Origin: Oscillospiraceae bacterium
GTDB lineage: Bacteria > Bacillota > Clostridia > Oscillospirales > CAG-382
Direction: 5' to 3'
Assembly (NCBI GenBank): GCA_015063885.1
Contig: SVTH01000010.1
Span: 46,805 to 110,804, forward strand
Length of the DNA: 64,000 bases
Under the pieces are notes generated by a model that worked only from the letters and a program-made list of their open reading frames with translations, had not been told where the DNA came from and did not search any database. The translations under genes and the position numbers were made by a program. The first letter of the stretch is position 1; every line of letters starts with the position of its first letter. Shown here piece by piece: positions 1 through 9,031 of the stretch.

Positions 1-1028
1 CGGTGGTTCTGATGTGCGGCCTGCAGGGCTCGGGTAAGACCACCCACACCGCAAAGCTTGCCAAGATGTACAAAAAACAGGGTAAGAACCCCTTGCTGGT
101 GGCCTGCGACATCTACCGTCCCGCCGCCATCAAGCAGCTGCAGGTGGTTGCGGAGCAGGTTGGCGTTCCCGTGTTCGAGCGGGGCACCCAGAAGCCTGCG
201 GAAACGGCAAAGGAAGCTATCAAGTACGCCGTGAAGTACGGCTACGATATGGTCTTCGTGGATACGGCGGGCCGTCTCCACGTGGACGAGGAGCTGATGG
301 CAGAGCTGAAGGAGGTCCGCGAGGCCGTGGATCCCACCGAGATCCTCTTGGTGGTGGACGCCATGACCGGTCAGGACGCCGTCAACGTTGCGGAAAGCTT
401 CAACAACCTTTTGGATATCACAGGCGTCATCCTGACCAAGCTGGACGGCGACACCCGCGGCGGTGCGGCACTTTCCGTACGCCACGTAACCGGCAAGCCC
501 ATCAAGTTCATCGGTACCGGCGAGAAGCTGGATGCGATCGAGCCCTTCCATCCCGACCGTATGGCATCCCGTATTCTGGGTATGGGCGACGTGCTCACCC
601 TCATCGAGAAGGCGGAGGCCACCATTGACGAGAAGAAGGCCATGGAGATGGAGCGGAAGCTGAGAGAGCAGAGCTTCACCCTGGAGGACTTCTTGGATCA
701 GCTCACCCAGATCAAGGGCATGGGCTCCATGGATCAGCTTTTGGGCATGATGCCCGGGATCAAGCCCGGCGCCCTGAAGGACGCCAAGGTGGATGAAAAG
801 GCCCTTTCCAGAACGGAGGCCATCATCCTTTCCATGACTCCCTACGAGCGTACCCACCCCGGGACGCTGAACTCCTCCCGCAAAAAGCGTATTGCCGCAG
901 GCAGCGGCACCACCGTGGAGGAGATCAACCGCCTTCTGAAGCAGTACGAGCAGACCAAGGACATGATGAAGCGCTTCATGGGCGGCGGCAAAAAGAAGAA
1001 GGGCAAGCTGAGAGGGCTCTTCGGTTAA
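1..1028 (+). CDS. ffh: Signal recognition particle protein Ffh (5' truncated by window)
   Basis: This is the GTPase subunit of the signal recognition particle, which with the 4.5S/6S-type RNA brings ribosomes making membrane proteins to FtsY. The reading frame is open to the window edge, so the N domain and the true start lie upstream; the GTG at position 3 is not the start. Visible motifs are the P-loop GLQGSGKTT, the DTAGR motif, [10 protein letters not shown], and a methionine-rich M domain with SRP-RNA-binding region ending in a basic [12 protein letters not shown] tail. It is the first visible gene of the classic ffh-rpsP-khpA-rimM-trmD order. Identity is certain; only the missing N-terminus limits the call. 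Confidence 0.97.
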   Translation, partial: VVLMCGLQGSGKTTHTAKLAKMYKKQGKNPLLVACDIYRPAAIKQLQVVAEQVGVPVFERGTQKPAETAKEAIKYAVKYGYDMVFVDTAGRLHVDEELMAELKEVREAVDPTEILLVVDAMTGQDAVNVAESFNNLLDITGVILTKLDGDTRGGAALSVRHVTGKPIKFIGTGEKLDAIEPFHPDRMASRILGMGDVLTLIEKAEATIDEKKAMEMERKLREQSFTLEDFLDQLTQIKGMGSMDQLLGMMPGIKPGALKDAKVDEKALSRTEAIILSMTPYERTHPGTLNSSRKKRIAAGSGTTVEEINRLLKQYEQTKDMMKRFMGGGKKKKGKLRGLFG

Positions 1029-1083
1029 TTCCCAAGTAAAAAAGAAAAATATGATACAACCTAAACATTGGAGGAACAAAACA

Positions 1084-1326
1084 ATGGCAGTAAAGATCAG
1101 ACTGAGAAGAATGGGCGCAAAGAAGGCTCCCTTCTACCGCATCGTGGTAGCAGATTCCCGCTATCCCCGCGACGGCAGATTCATCGAAGAGATCGGTACC
1201 TACAACCCCATGACCGAGCCCACCACCGTCACCGTTGACGCTGAGAAGGCAAAGAAGTGGATCGCTAACGGCGCTCAGCCCACCGATACCGTTCGTGACC
1301 TGCTGAAGAAGAACGGAGTCATCTGA
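1084..1326 (+). CDS. rpsP: 30S ribosomal protein S16
   Basis: S16 is a primary-stage assembly protein of the 30S subunit. The 80-residue product has the family start [20 protein letters not shown] and the [21 protein letters not shown] block. I chose the ATG at 1084 because GGAGG lies at 1070-1074; an in-frame ATG at 1051 would add 11 residues with no family match and no ribosome site. The stop TGA overlaps the ATG of the next gene (ATGA-type junction), so the two are translationally coupled. Confidence 0.98.
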   Translation: MAVKIRLRRMGAKKAPFYRIVVADSRYPRDGRFIEEIGTYNPMTEPTTVTVDAEKAKKWIANGAQPTDTVRDLLKKNGVI

Positions 1327-1553
1327 TGAAACAGATGCTCATCGACCTGGTGCAGGCGATCGTGGATCATCCCGAAGAGGTCTCCGTAAACGAGCGTATC
1401 AACGGTGATACGGTGGTTTTGGAGCTGACGGTGGCAAAGCGCGACATGGGCCGCGTCATCGGCAGAGAGGGCAAGATCGCGAAGAGCATCCGTACCGTGA
1501 TGCGTGCCCAAGCGACCAGGGAAAATAAGCGGGTCATCGTAGACATCCTTTGA
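1326..1553 (+). CDS. khpA: KH-domain RNA-binding protein KhpA
   Basis: A 75-residue single KH domain protein (YlqC/KhpA family). The GxxG loop is visible as GREGK at about residue 45, followed by the SIRTVMRAQATREN helix. In other Gram-positives KhpA pairs with KhpB/Jag and binds RNA, with effects on cell elongation and division. It sits in its usual place between rpsP and rimM, with its start overlapping the rpsP stop and its stop overlapping the rimM start. Length and position both match the family. Confidence 0.95.
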   Translation: MKQMLIDLVQAIVDHPEEVSVNERINGDTVVLELTVAKRDMGRVIGREGKIAKSIRTVMRAQATRENKRVIVDIL

Positions 1554-2059
1554 TGAAACGCTATTTGGAAGCCGGAAGATTGAATTCCCCCCGCGGGCTG
1601 AAGGGCGAGCTTCGCTTTGAATGCTGGTGCGACGATGCGGAATTCCTCTCCGGCGTTTCCCGCTTATATCTGGATCCCCGAGGCGAACGGTTTTTGGAGG
1701 TGGAACGGTACATTCCCCACCTGGGAACCGTGATCTTCAAGGGGTATTCCGACCGTACCTCCGCCTCTGCCTTGACGGGGCGCACCCTGTGGTTTGACCG
1801 CCGGGACGTGACCCTGCCGGAAGGCACCTGGTTCAACGACGACCTCATCGGCACTCCCGTGTTCAACGACGCAACCGGCGAAAAGCTGGGGGAGATCCGT
1901 GAGGTGGAAGAACGGGGCGGCAGACTGCTTTGGCATATTGCCGAAGAGGGCATGGAATTCCTGTTCCCTCCCGTACCGGATCTGACGGTTTCCGTGGTTC
2001 CGGGGGAGGAGATCCGTATCATACTCATCGAAGGGATGGACGAGCGGTATGCGATTTGA
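1553..2059 (+). CDS. rimM: Ribosome maturation factor RimM
   Basis: RimM binds S19 and helps maturation of the 30S head. The 168-residue protein has the N-terminal RimM beta-barrel (residues about 5-85, with the LNSPRGLKGELR motif) and a C-terminal PRC-barrel (about 95-165, ending in the VPGEEIRIILIEGM region). A TTG at 1550 also opens the frame, but the ATG at 1553 overlapping the khpA stop (TGATG) fits better. Its 3' end overlaps trmD by 11 bases. Confidence 0.95.
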   Translation: MKRYLEAGRLNSPRGLKGELRFECWCDDAEFLSGVSRLYLDPRGERFLEVERYIPHLGTVIFKGYSDRTSASALTGRTLWFDRRDVTLPEGTWFNDDLIGTPVFNDATGEKLGEIREVEERGGRLLWHIAEEGMEFLFPPVPDLTVSVVPGEEIRIILIEGMDERYAI

Positions 2060-2756
2060 CGTCCTGACCCTGTTCCCCGAGATGATGGAGTCTATTTTCT
2101 CCGCCAGCATTCTGGGAAGAGCCAGAACGGCGGGGCTTTTGGACGTTCATTGCGTGGATATTCGGGATTTTACCAAGGACAAGCACCGTAAGGTGGACGA
2201 TACCCCCTACGGCGGCGGTTACGGCATGGTGATGACCTGCCAGCCCGCCGTGGATTGCATCCGCTACGTGAAGGCACAGGCGGAGGGCAGCACCAGGGTG
2301 ATCTACCTTTCTCCCCAGGGGAAGGTGCTGACCCAGCAGAAGGCCAAGGAGCTTTGCGCCTACGACCGTCTGATCCTGCTTTGCGGCCATTACGAAGGCA
2401 TCGACGAGCGGATCATTGAATTGGAAGTGGACGAGGAGATCTCCGCAGGGGATTACGTCCTCACAGGCGGGGAGCTTCCCGCGGCGATCCTGGTGGATTG
2501 CGTCGCCCGTATGCAGGACGGCGTCCTTGCCAATCGGGAGTGCTACGAGAAGGAAAGCCTTTCCGACGGTCTTTTGGAGCATCCCCAGTACACCAAGCCC
2601 CGGGTTTTCGAGGGGCTGGAGGTGCCGGAGGTGCTGGTGAACGGCAACCACGCATTGCAGGAGAAGTGGAGACGGGAGCAGGCCTTGGAGCGTACCAAGC
2701 GCAAGCGCCCGGATCTGTACGAGAAGGCGTTCCCCAACGGGGAGGAGCCTCGGTAA
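2049..2756 (+). CDS. trmD: tRNA (guanine37-N1)-methyltransferase TrmD
   Basis: TrmD methylates G37 next to the anticodon with S-adenosylmethionine and prevents +1 frameshifting. The 235-residue protein starts MRFDVLTLFPEMMES and shows the SPOUT trefoil-knot motifs: DDTPYGGGYGMVM, YLSPQGK, LLCGHYEGIDERI and ISAGDYVLTGGELPA. It overlaps the end of rimM, so expression is coupled. In most Bacillota rplS follows directly; here a membrane-protein gene follows instead. Confidence 0.98.
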   Translation: MRFDVLTLFPEMMESIFSASILGRARTAGLLDVHCVDIRDFTKDKHRKVDDTPYGGGYGMVMTCQPAVDCIRYVKAQAEGSTRVIYLSPQGKVLTQQKAKELCAYDRLILLCGHYEGIDERIIELEVDEEISAGDYVLTGGELPAAILVDCVARMQDGVLANRECYEKESLSDGLLEHPQYTKPRVFEGLEVPEVLVNGNHALQEKWRREQALERTKRKRPDLYEKAFPNGEEPR

Positions 2757-2778
2757 GATTTTTTGAAAGGTGACCGCG

Positions 2779-4620
2779 ATGGCAACTTCTGCCGACAAGA
2801 GAACCAAAAGCAAGACGAAGAAAAGCTCCCGCCGCAGTCACGGCGCAGGCAGCTTCCTTTTGTCGCGCACTTCCCGCCTTTCGGCGAGATGTACCTGGTC
2901 CTTGCGGCGGGGAATCGCCTCCAAGGTGTTTTGCTCCGCAGACCGTGTGGAGCAGAGCCTGCGGGGCGGCATTGCGGCCAATATTTCCGAACAGACGGGA
3001 TTCAGCGATTCGGTGGTGAAGCCCGTCAAAAAGGCGGTCGCCGTCGGTGCGAGCAAGAGCGTGCTCTTCGCCCGCGGGGACGGGTTGCGGCGCGCCTTTC
3101 TTCATACCAAGGCGCGGTTCTTCGGGATCGTGCTGTTGGTGTTCGCTTTGTATTCCGCAGGGATCTTCCTGGCAAAGGAATACATGGGGTGGGGCTTCGG
3201 TACCACCTCTCCCATGGACCTGGCGACGGCGGCGGGGGTCTTGCCCGCGGCGCTGTTCCTGCTGTTCTGCGGCAAGCCTATGAACGCCTTTTTGGGCGGG
3301 AGCAGGCTGTTTAACCATTTGTTCATCGGTATTTTGGGCATGGACGAAAACGCCTTCCGTCAGGATGACGAAGAGACCTTTGCCCACGGCGGCATCGCCT
3401 TTATGGCAGGCACCATAGCGGGCGTTGCCACGCTGATCTTCCGCCCCCACGCAGTGTTGCTCTCGTTGTTGGTCGGCGCCTTCTGCCTGTGTATCCCCGC
3501 TGTGCCGGAAATGGGGCTTCTCGGGGCGGTGATCCTGTTGCCCTTCATGCCCTTGCGGTATACGGCGCTTTTGACCGCCATAGCGCTTTTGGGCTACGTC
3601 TTCAAGCTGATCCGTCTGAAGCGTGTGTTCCGCTTCGGCGTTCCCGAGCTGTTTATGGTGCTGACGGTGGGCGTTTGTGCTCTGTCCGCACAAAGCACGG
3701 GGGATCTGTTCTTTCTGAAACGGATGCTTCTCTTCGGGTGCATCTGGTTCCTGACCGTAAATTTGATCACAACGGAGCGTCTGCTCCGAAAATATATTGC
3801 CGCCATCGTGTACGGCGGGCTCTTCACCCTTGCCATTGCCGCAGGGCGGGAGCTGCTGACGGTGGCTGCGCTTCCCGGTGTTTTTGCAAGCATTCCCCTC
3901 CCCTCGGTGATGAGCGGTACGGTGCTGAAATGCTATTTGATGATGATGACCCCCTTCGCTCTCCTCCACGGCGGGCGGCGGAGCGGCATCACTTTACTGC
4001 TGCTGATCCTGCTGAATGGCTACCTCACGGGCTCCGTGTGGGTGTTCGCGGGGATCTTCCTTGCCATCCTGGCGTACGCCGTGTTTGCCCACGGTGCCTG
4101 GGTGGGAGCGGCGGTGACGGGCGCTTCGGCCTTCTCCCTGGCAGTTGCCTTTGCGGGGGATCGGCTGGGCGGACTGACCGTCGGCTTTTCCCAAACGGCC
4201 AAGCTCCTGGCGTCCCGCTACCTCTGGACGGGGGTGGGCTCCGGTAACGGCGCTTTGGCGACGGCGGCTTTGGCGGAAGGGTTGCATCTTGACGGCTTGG
4301 GAGCAAGCCTGTATACCCGCTTGATCCTGGAGGGCGGTCTTCTGTTGCCCTTACTGCTTTTGGCAAGCGCCTTCCTGGCAGGGCAGAGGCTGTTCACCAC
4401 CCTGCGGGACTTTATGGGCGGCCAGGAGAAAAAGTACACCGTCCTGTGCGGTGCCGTGGTGGCTTCCGGGGTGCTGTTCCTGTTGGGAGCGGCGGTTTCC
4501 GATATCTGGAAGGATCTGCGGATCCTGGGCGTATTCTTCTGCATCTGCCCCGTAGCGTCGCTGACGGGTACATTATTCGGCTTTGAGCCTGCCAAAGAGG
4601 AGGAACAGCAATGGCTATGA
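2779..4620 (+). CDS. O-antigen-ligase/polymerase-like polytopic membrane protein
   Basis: A protein of 613 residues with about 80 basic, Ser/Arg/Lys-rich cytoplasmic residues followed by roughly 12 hydrophobic segments between residues 110 and 600. Its overall form resembles the O-antigen ligase/Wzy family, which polymerises or transfers surface glycans. The late segment with TGVGSGNG and GLHLDGLGASLYTRLILEGG is like the periplasmic loop of that family. I chose the ATG at 2779 because AAAGG at 2766-2770 is well spaced from it; a GTG at 2770 overlaps that site. The stop overlaps the next gene by 10 bases, tying it to two DUF4330 proteins. The family call is by pattern only; substrate is unknown. 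Confidence 0.65.
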   Translation: MATSADKRTKSKTKKSSRRSHGAGSFLLSRTSRLSARCTWSLRRGIASKVFCSADRVEQSLRGGIAANISEQTGFSDSVVKPVKKAVAVGASKSVLFARGDGLRRAFLHTKARFFGIVLLVFALYSAGIFLAKEYMGWGFGTTSPMDLATAAGVLPAALFLLFCGKPMNAFLGGSRLFNHLFIGILGMDENAFRQDDEETFAHGGIAFMAGTIAGVATLIFRPHAVLLSLLVGAFCLCIPAVPEMGLLGAVILLPFMPLRYTALLTAIALLGYVFKLIRLKRVFRFGVPELFMVLTVGVCALSAQSTGDLFFLKRMLLFGCIWFLTVNLITTERLLRKYIAAIVYGGLFTLAIAAGRELLTVAALPGVFASIPLPSVMSGTVLKCYLMMMTPFALLHGGRRSGITLLLLILLNGYLTGSVWVFAGIFLAILAYAVFAHGAWVGAAVTGASAFSLAVAFAGDRLGGLTVGFSQTAKLLASRYLWTGVGSGNGALATAALAEGLHLDGLGASLYTRLILEGGLLLPLLLLASAFLAGQRLFTTLRDFMGGQEKKYTVLCGAVVASGVLFLLGAAVSDIWKDLRILGVFFCICPVASLTGTLFGFEPAKEEEQQWL

Positions 4621-5144
4621 GAAACGACAACCAGCAGACAAAAAAGAAATTTCGTCTCCCTCTGTTTGACATCGCTTTGCTTTTGCTTCTTGCCATCGCC
4701 GTGGCGGGAGGAAGCTATTGGGTCTCCCGCAGGGGCGACAAGGAGACCGTGACGGTGCAGTACACCATCCGCTTTGAGAACGTGGACAACGCCTACAGCG
4801 GCGCCGTTACCCAGGCGGAGGAGCTGTTCTCCGTTTCCGGTACCCGTATGGGTGAGGTGAAGTCCGCCCGTGTGACCCGTTCCGTGGAAAAGACCTTCGA
4901 TCTCCATACCTCCTACGAGGAGAGCGGAGAATACCTTTACACCGAGACCCCTTCCGAGGATCACAGCGACGTATATCTCATCGTGTCCGTGGAAGCTGAG
5001 CTCATCGGCGGCGGCTATTTCGTCAACGGGAACCGCATTGCCGCAGGCATGACGGTGGACGCCATGGTGGTGGGCTATACGGGACAGGGAGAGATCCTCT
5101 CCGTGACCGTCTTGCAGACCCCCGCAAAGCAGAACGCCGAATAA
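4611..5144 (+). CDS. DUF4330 domain protein (first copy)
   Basis: A 177-residue protein with a short basic N-terminus, one transmembrane segment (about residues 16-38) and an extracytoplasmic DUF4330-like domain. The pattern is VQYTIRFENV, then a G-E-V-KSARV turn and a final TVDAMVVGYTG segment. The function of the family is unknown. GAGGAGGA at about 4597-4604 is ideally placed for the ATG at 4611, which overlaps the membrane-protein gene upstream. A second, diverged copy follows 12 bases after its stop. Overlap and shared topology suggest both partner the polytopic protein, perhaps in surface-glycan export; that is inference. Confidence 0.7.
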   Translation: MAMRNDNQQTKKKFRLPLFDIALLLLLAIAVAGGSYWVSRRGDKETVTVQYTIRFENVDNAYSGAVTQAEELFSVSGTRMGEVKSARVTRSVEKTFDLHTSYEESGEYLYTETPSEDHSDVYLIVSVEAELIGGGYFVNGNRIAAGMTVDAMVVGYTGQGEILSVTVLQTPAKQNAE

Positions 5145-5156
5145 GGAGGACGGGCT

Positions 5157-5645
5157 ATGGAAAAGACCAAGAAAAAACGCATCAACGCCCTGGACGTGCT
5201 CATCGTCCTGGTGATCCTCCTTGCCATCGCCGCCTTCTTCCTGAGAGGGAAGATCCTTGCCTTCTTTGAGGAGGAGGCCACCTGCGTAGTGACCTATTCC
5301 TTCGTCGCCACCGATCTGGAAAAGGAGCACGCCGCCTACTTACAGTCCGGTGAGATCCTGCTCAACGCTTCCGGAGCGAAAAACGGGGAAGTGCTTTCCG
5401 TGACCAAAACGCCCGCAACCGATCCTCACCTCCTTGCCGACGGCCACACCGTTCAGGTGCAAAACGGAGAGCTGGATGCTTCCGGTACCGTTTCCGCCGT
5501 GGGGTACGAGGTGGACGGCTTCATCTATCTTGCCGACGGAACCAAGCTGGTCCCCGGCGGCAGTATTACGGTGTATACCGGGGATGCGGTCTTTACTCTG
5601 CAGATCACCGGGGTGCGTATCACTACGGAAAATCGTGCAAATTGA
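5157..5645 (+). CDS. DUF4330 domain protein (second copy)
   Basis: A 162-residue paralogue of the preceding protein: basic N-terminus (MEKTKKKR), one transmembrane helix (about 12-32) and an extracytoplasmic domain with VVTYSFVATDLEK, GAKNGEVLSVTKTPA and a final GGSITVYTGDAVFTLQITG segment. AAGGAGG overlapping the upstream stop gives a strong ribosome site. The two copies are clearly related in topology and in the NGEVLSV/MGEVKSA turn but diverged in sequence, so the duplication is old. Function unknown. Confidence 0.68.
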   Translation: MEKTKKKRINALDVLIVLVILLAIAAFFLRGKILAFFEEEATCVVTYSFVATDLEKEHAAYLQSGEILLNASGAKNGEVLSVTKTPATDPHLLADGHTVQVQNGELDASGTVSAVGYEVDGFIYLADGTKLVPGGSITVYTGDAVFTLQITGVRITTENRAN

Positions 5646-5690
5646 CCAAAATACTCATCTTTGTCTTGGAAGGTTTAGAGGAAGGGAATA

Positions 5691-5719
5691 TTGATTTCCC
5701 GCAAATTATTTGATATAAT
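5691..5719 (+). promoter_or_regulatory. Sigma-A-type promoter for the HPr gene
   Basis: TTGATT at 5691-5696 and a consensus TATAAT at 5714-5719, spaced 17 bp, lie about 35 bp upstream of the HPr start. No other gene intervenes. Confidence 0.85.
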
Positions 5720-5754
5720 ACTATTATGTAACAAACCATAGGGGAGTACGTGTT

Positions 5755-6015
5755 ATGACGAAAAAAGATGTGACCATCCGGAACGAGAAGGGACTTCATG
5801 CGCGCCCCGCTACGTTCTTTATCCAGAAAGCGAACACCTTCAAGAGCTCCGTCTGGGTGGAAAACGGCACTCGCAAGGCAAATGCAAAGAGCCTTTTGGG
5901 AGTGCTTTCCCTGGCAGTATCCAAGGGCGACGTGATCACCTTGAGCGCCGAGGGAGCAGACGAGGCGGAAGCTGTTGCAGGTCTTTCTCAGTTGATCACT
6001 GAGCTGGAAGACTGA
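5755..6015 (+). CDS. ptsH: HPr-family phosphocarrier protein
   Basis: An 86-residue HPr-like protein. HPr carries phosphate from enzyme I to sugar-specific EIIA proteins and, when phosphorylated on Ser46, co-represses through CcpA in Bacillota. The active-site histidine is in GLHARPA (about residue 15), and the NAKSLLGVLSL block near residue 45 carries the serine used by HPr kinase. It is a single-gene unit with its own promoter and GGGGAG ribosome site. With no enzyme I next to it, a role as regulatory HPr (Crh-like) cannot be excluded, but the catalytic histidine is present. Confidence 0.93.
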   Translation: MTKKDVTIRNEKGLHARPATFFIQKANTFKSSVWVENGTRKANAKSLLGVLSLAVSKGDVITLSAEGADEAEAVAGLSQLITELED

Positions 6016-6114
6016 GCCTGACAGTTTTTTGCGCAAAGGGCGACCTTGCGCAGCCGATGCATGATGTTGAGATCGCACTTCGGCCGTATTGATACCAATG
6101 TACCGCAAACAGGT

Positions 6115-6152
6115 AAAATCCGTTCGGAGTGTCGGACGGATTTTGTTTTTTT
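6115..6152 (+). terminator. Intrinsic terminator upstream of uvrC
   Basis: A 9-bp stem, AAAATCCGT pairing with ACGGATTTT, is followed by a T tract (6145-6152). It lies about 100 bp after the HPr stop and just before the uvrC ribosome site, so it probably ends the HPr transcript. Confidence 0.75.
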
Positions 6153-6170
6153 GTAAAAGAACGTAGGAGT

Positions 6171-7991
6171 ATGACGAAAGAAGAACTGCTGGAAAAGGCC
6201 AAATTGCTGCCCCTCACCCCCGGGGTCTATTTGATGCGCAACAAAGGGGGCACGGTGATCTACGTGGGGAAGTCCAAAGCCCTGCGGAACCGTGTTTCCA
6301 GTTATTTTTCTCCCTCGGTGCCCCATTTCGGCAAAACGGAGAAGATGATCCGCTCCGTGCACGATTTTGAGGTGTACCACACCGCCACGGAGCTGGAGGC
6401 GCTGTTGCAGGAGAACGCTTTTATCAAGCAGTACATGCCTCACTACAACATCAAATTGAAGGATAGTGACGCCTATCCCTACATCCGCCTTTCCAAGGGG
6501 GAGTATCCGGGGCTTTCCGTGGTGTATTCCCGCACGGAGGGGAACCACAAGTATTTCGGCCCCTTTTCCTCCGCTCACGTGGCAAACGAGATCGTTGCCA
6601 CGGCAGTGAAGACCTTCGGTCTGCCCACCTGTAAGAAGGAGTTCCCAAAGGATATCGGCAAAGGGCGTCCCTGCCTGCAATACCACATCGGCGGCTGTTG
6701 CGGGCTGTGCATCAAGGGACAGGTCTCCAAGGAGGAATACCGTGCCCTCACCGCAGGGGCGGAGCAATTGCTCAAGGGGGATTGCAGCGGACTTTTGAAG
6801 GATCTCACCGCCCAAATGGAAAAGGCCAGCGACGCCGAGCAATACGAGCGCGCGGCGGCCTTCCGCGACCGCATCCGCGCGGTGAAGAAGATCGGGGACA
6901 AGCAACAGATCGTTGCCGCCCCGGAGGTGGAGGCGGACATCTTCGGCGTCTATCGTGACGATCTGGGAAGCGCCGTGTCCCTGCTGTTCGTGCGGAACGG
7001 CGCCATTTCCGACAGAGAAAATTTCTTCTTCGGCGCCGACGAGATCCTGGACACGGAGGCCTGGGAAGGGCTTCTCCAGCGGATCTATCATTTGCGGGGC
7101 TTCATCCCCAAGAAGATCTGCCTTCCCGAGGAGCTGACGGAGGAGGGCAACGAGCTCCTTTCCGCCTGGCTTTCGGAAAAAGCGGGCTGCAAGGTGCAGT
7201 TGTATTGCCCCCGTCGGGGAGAATTCCGTGCCTTGACCGACCGTGCCTCGGAAAACGCCAAGCAGCTCCTTCTGCACAAGCGGGCGGAGGAAGAAAAGCA
7301 GAACGATTTTTTGGTGTCCTTTGCCAAATTCCTGTGTTTGGAGGTGATCCCGGAGCGGATCGAATCCTACGATATCTCCCACAGCGGGGGCGAGCACCCC
7401 ACCTGCGGGATGGTGGTTTTGGAAAACGGCAGATTCGCCAAGCGGAAATACCGCACCTTCCACATCAAGGAAGGGGAGGGCAACAACGACGTAGGCTCCC
7501 TGACGGAAGCCTTGACCCGCCGCTTCTCCCACGACGACGCAAAGCAGGGCTGGGAGTACCCGGATCTGATCCTTATGGACGGCGGGGTGGCTCAGGTAAA
7601 CGCCGCCAAAGCCGTGCTGGCAGAAAAGGGGCTTGATATCCCCGTGTTCGGCATGGTGAAGGACGCCTACCATAAGACCCGCACCCTCACCGACGGGGAG
7701 CACGAGCTTTCCTTGAACAAGCGCCAGGATCTGTTCGTGTTCCTTTACAAGATCCAGGAGGAGGTCCACCGTTTCGCCCTGTCCCGTATGGACATCCAGC
7801 GGCGGAAGACGGTGAAACGCTCCGATCTGGTGAGCATCAAGGGGGTGGGAGAGGCAAAGGCAAAAGCGTTGCTGGCCCATTTCGAGACCTACGAGCGGCT
7901 GAAAAAGGCCACTCTGCAAGAGCTTTGTGAGGTGAAGGGGATCAACCCCGCCACCGCTATGAATATTTACGACCATTTCAAGGAGAAATAA
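6171..7991 (+). CDS. uvrC: Excinuclease ABC subunit C
   Basis: UvrC makes both incisions in nucleotide excision repair after UvrA/UvrB find a lesion. The 606-residue protein has the N-terminal GIY-YIG nuclease (PGVYLM...VIYVGKSKALRNRVSSYF), a UvrB-binding UVR segment at about 200-235, the RNase H-like 5' nuclease (ESYDISHSGG and LILMDGGVAQVNAA), and a C-terminal helix-hairpin-helix pair (IKGVGEAKAKALL, VKGINPATA). The ATG at 6171 has AGGAG right before it; an upstream in-frame ATG at 6129 lies inside the terminator and has no ribosome site. rsmD follows 3 bases after the stop. Confidence 0.97.
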   Translation: MTKEELLEKAKLLPLTPGVYLMRNKGGTVIYVGKSKALRNRVSSYFSPSVPHFGKTEKMIRSVHDFEVYHTATELEALLQENAFIKQYMPHYNIKLKDSDAYPYIRLSKGEYPGLSVVYSRTEGNHKYFGPFSSAHVANEIVATAVKTFGLPTCKKEFPKDIGKGRPCLQYHIGGCCGLCIKGQVSKEEYRALTAGAEQLLKGDCSGLLKDLTAQMEKASDAEQYERAAAFRDRIRAVKKIGDKQQIVAAPEVEADIFGVYRDDLGSAVSLLFVRNGAISDRENFFFGADEILDTEAWEGLLQRIYHLRGFIPKKICLPEELTEEGNELLSAWLSEKAGCKVQLYCPRRGEFRALTDRASENAKQLLLHKRAEEEKQNDFLVSFAKFLCLEVIPERIESYDISHSGGEHPTCGMVVLENGRFAKRKYRTFHIKEGEGNNDVGSLTEALTRRFSHDDAKQGWEYPDLILMDGGVAQVNAAKAVLAEKGLDIPVFGMVKDAYHKTRTLTDGEHELSLNKRQDLFVFLYKIQEEVHRFALSRMDIQRRKTVKRSDLVSIKGVGEAKAKALLAHFETYERLKKATLQELCEVKGINPATAMNIYDHFKEK

Positions 7992-7994
7992 ACT

Positions 7995-8549
7995 ATGCGT
8001 ATCATCACCGGTAAAGCAAGAGGCATGAAGCTTCGCACCCTGGAAGGCCTGTCCACCCGCCCCACCTCCGAGGCGGCCAAGGAGGGCATGTTCTCCGCCG
8101 TGCAGTTTGAGCTTCACGACAGACGGGTGCTGGATCTCTTCGGCGGAAGCGGCCAGCTTGCCCTGGAGGCTCTGTCCAGAGGAGCGGAATTCGCCGTGAT
8201 CAACGACGCCTCCCGCGAGGCGGCAAATATCATCAAGGAAAACGCTCAGAAAACCAAGCTGATGCCCCAGTGCCGTATTCTTTCCGCCGATTGGAAGGAT
8301 TATATCCGCATGGCAAAGGGCAGAGAGCAGTTTGATCTGATCCTGCTGGATCCTCCCTATACCGAAGGCCTGCTGGATGAGATCCTCGCCGCTTTGGTGG
8401 AGGCGGAGCTCCCCTCGGAAAACGCCATCCTCATTTGCGAAAGCGACGAGAAGGGCATCCCCGCACCCCTGGAGGGCTACCGTCAGAAGCTCCACCGCTA
8501 CGGAAAGAGCTACGTTTCCGTCTACCGCAGAGAAGAGGAGGAAGCATAA
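7995..8549 (+). CDS. rsmD: 16S rRNA (guanine966-N2)-methyltransferase RsmD
   Basis: RsmD methylates G966 of 16S rRNA. The 184-residue protein starts MRIITGKARGMKL and has the TRPTSEAAKEGMF recognition loop, the SAM-binding DLFGGSGQLALEALSRGA motif and the catalytic DPPY. It follows uvrC after 3 bases and is followed after 2 bases by coaD, the usual rsmD-coaD pair of Bacillota. Confidence 0.95.
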   Translation: MRIITGKARGMKLRTLEGLSTRPTSEAAKEGMFSAVQFELHDRRVLDLFGGSGQLALEALSRGAEFAVINDASREAANIIKENAQKTKLMPQCRILSADWKDYIRMAKGREQFDLILLDPPYTEGLLDEILAALVEAELPSENAILICESDEKGIPAPLEGYRQKLHRYGKSYVSVYRREEEEA

Positions 8550-8551
8550 CC

Positions 8552-9031
8552 ATGCGTACAGCCGTTATCACCGGGATGTTTGATCCCTTTACCAGGGGCC
8601 ACGAGAACCTGGTGCGCCGTTCCCTGGATTTGTTCGATCAGGTGGTCATTGTCATCAGCCGCAATGCGGAAAAGCAGGGCTTTCTCCCCGACCGTGTGAA
8701 GCTGGATTCCATCTGGGCCTGCTTCCCCGACAAGCGGGTGCAGGTGGTGCTTTTGGAAGGCCTTTTGGCAGAGTTCGTGAAGCAGTTCGAGAACCCCGTT
8801 TTGGTACGTGGTGCAAGAAACGGCACGGACTTTGAATACGAAGCCCAGCTCCGTGCCATCAATATGGAATTGGGGGGCATCGAAACGGTGATCCTGCCCT
8901 CCTCCGGGAGTATGGCGCATATCAGCTCCACTTACGCAAGAGAGCTGATCCGCTACGGCAGACCGCTGAACGGCGCCGTTCCCACTCCTGCCGCCAACGT
9001 GATTAACAGGTACTTAAATGAAAAAGATTAA
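8552..9031 (+). CDS. coaD: Phosphopantetheine adenylyltransferase
   Basis: CoaD converts 4'-phosphopantetheine and ATP to dephospho-CoA, the fourth step of CoA synthesis. The 159-residue product has the nucleotidyltransferase signature TGMFDPFTRGHENLV (T/HxGH type), the LVRGARNGTDFEYE block and the SSTYARELI end motif. The ATG at 8552 is preceded by GAGGAGGA. Its 3' end overlaps the next gene by 14 bases. A type II pantothenate kinase for the first step of the same pathway lies at 19336-20163. Confidence 0.97.
   Translation: MRTAVITGMFDPFTRGHENLVRRSLDLFDQVVIVISRNAEKQGFLPDRVKLDSIWACFPDKRVQVVLLEGLLAEFVKQFENPVLVRGARNGTDFEYEAQLRAINMELGGIETVILPSSGSMAHISSTYARELIRYGRPLNGAVPTPAANVINRYLNEKD

Noticed and set aside
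5988..8495. Long open frame (over 800 codons) on the minus strand opposite uvrC and rsmD
   Set aside because: It is the mirror of GC-rich codons in uvrC/rsmD; it has no ribosome site or domain, and the plus-strand genes are certain.
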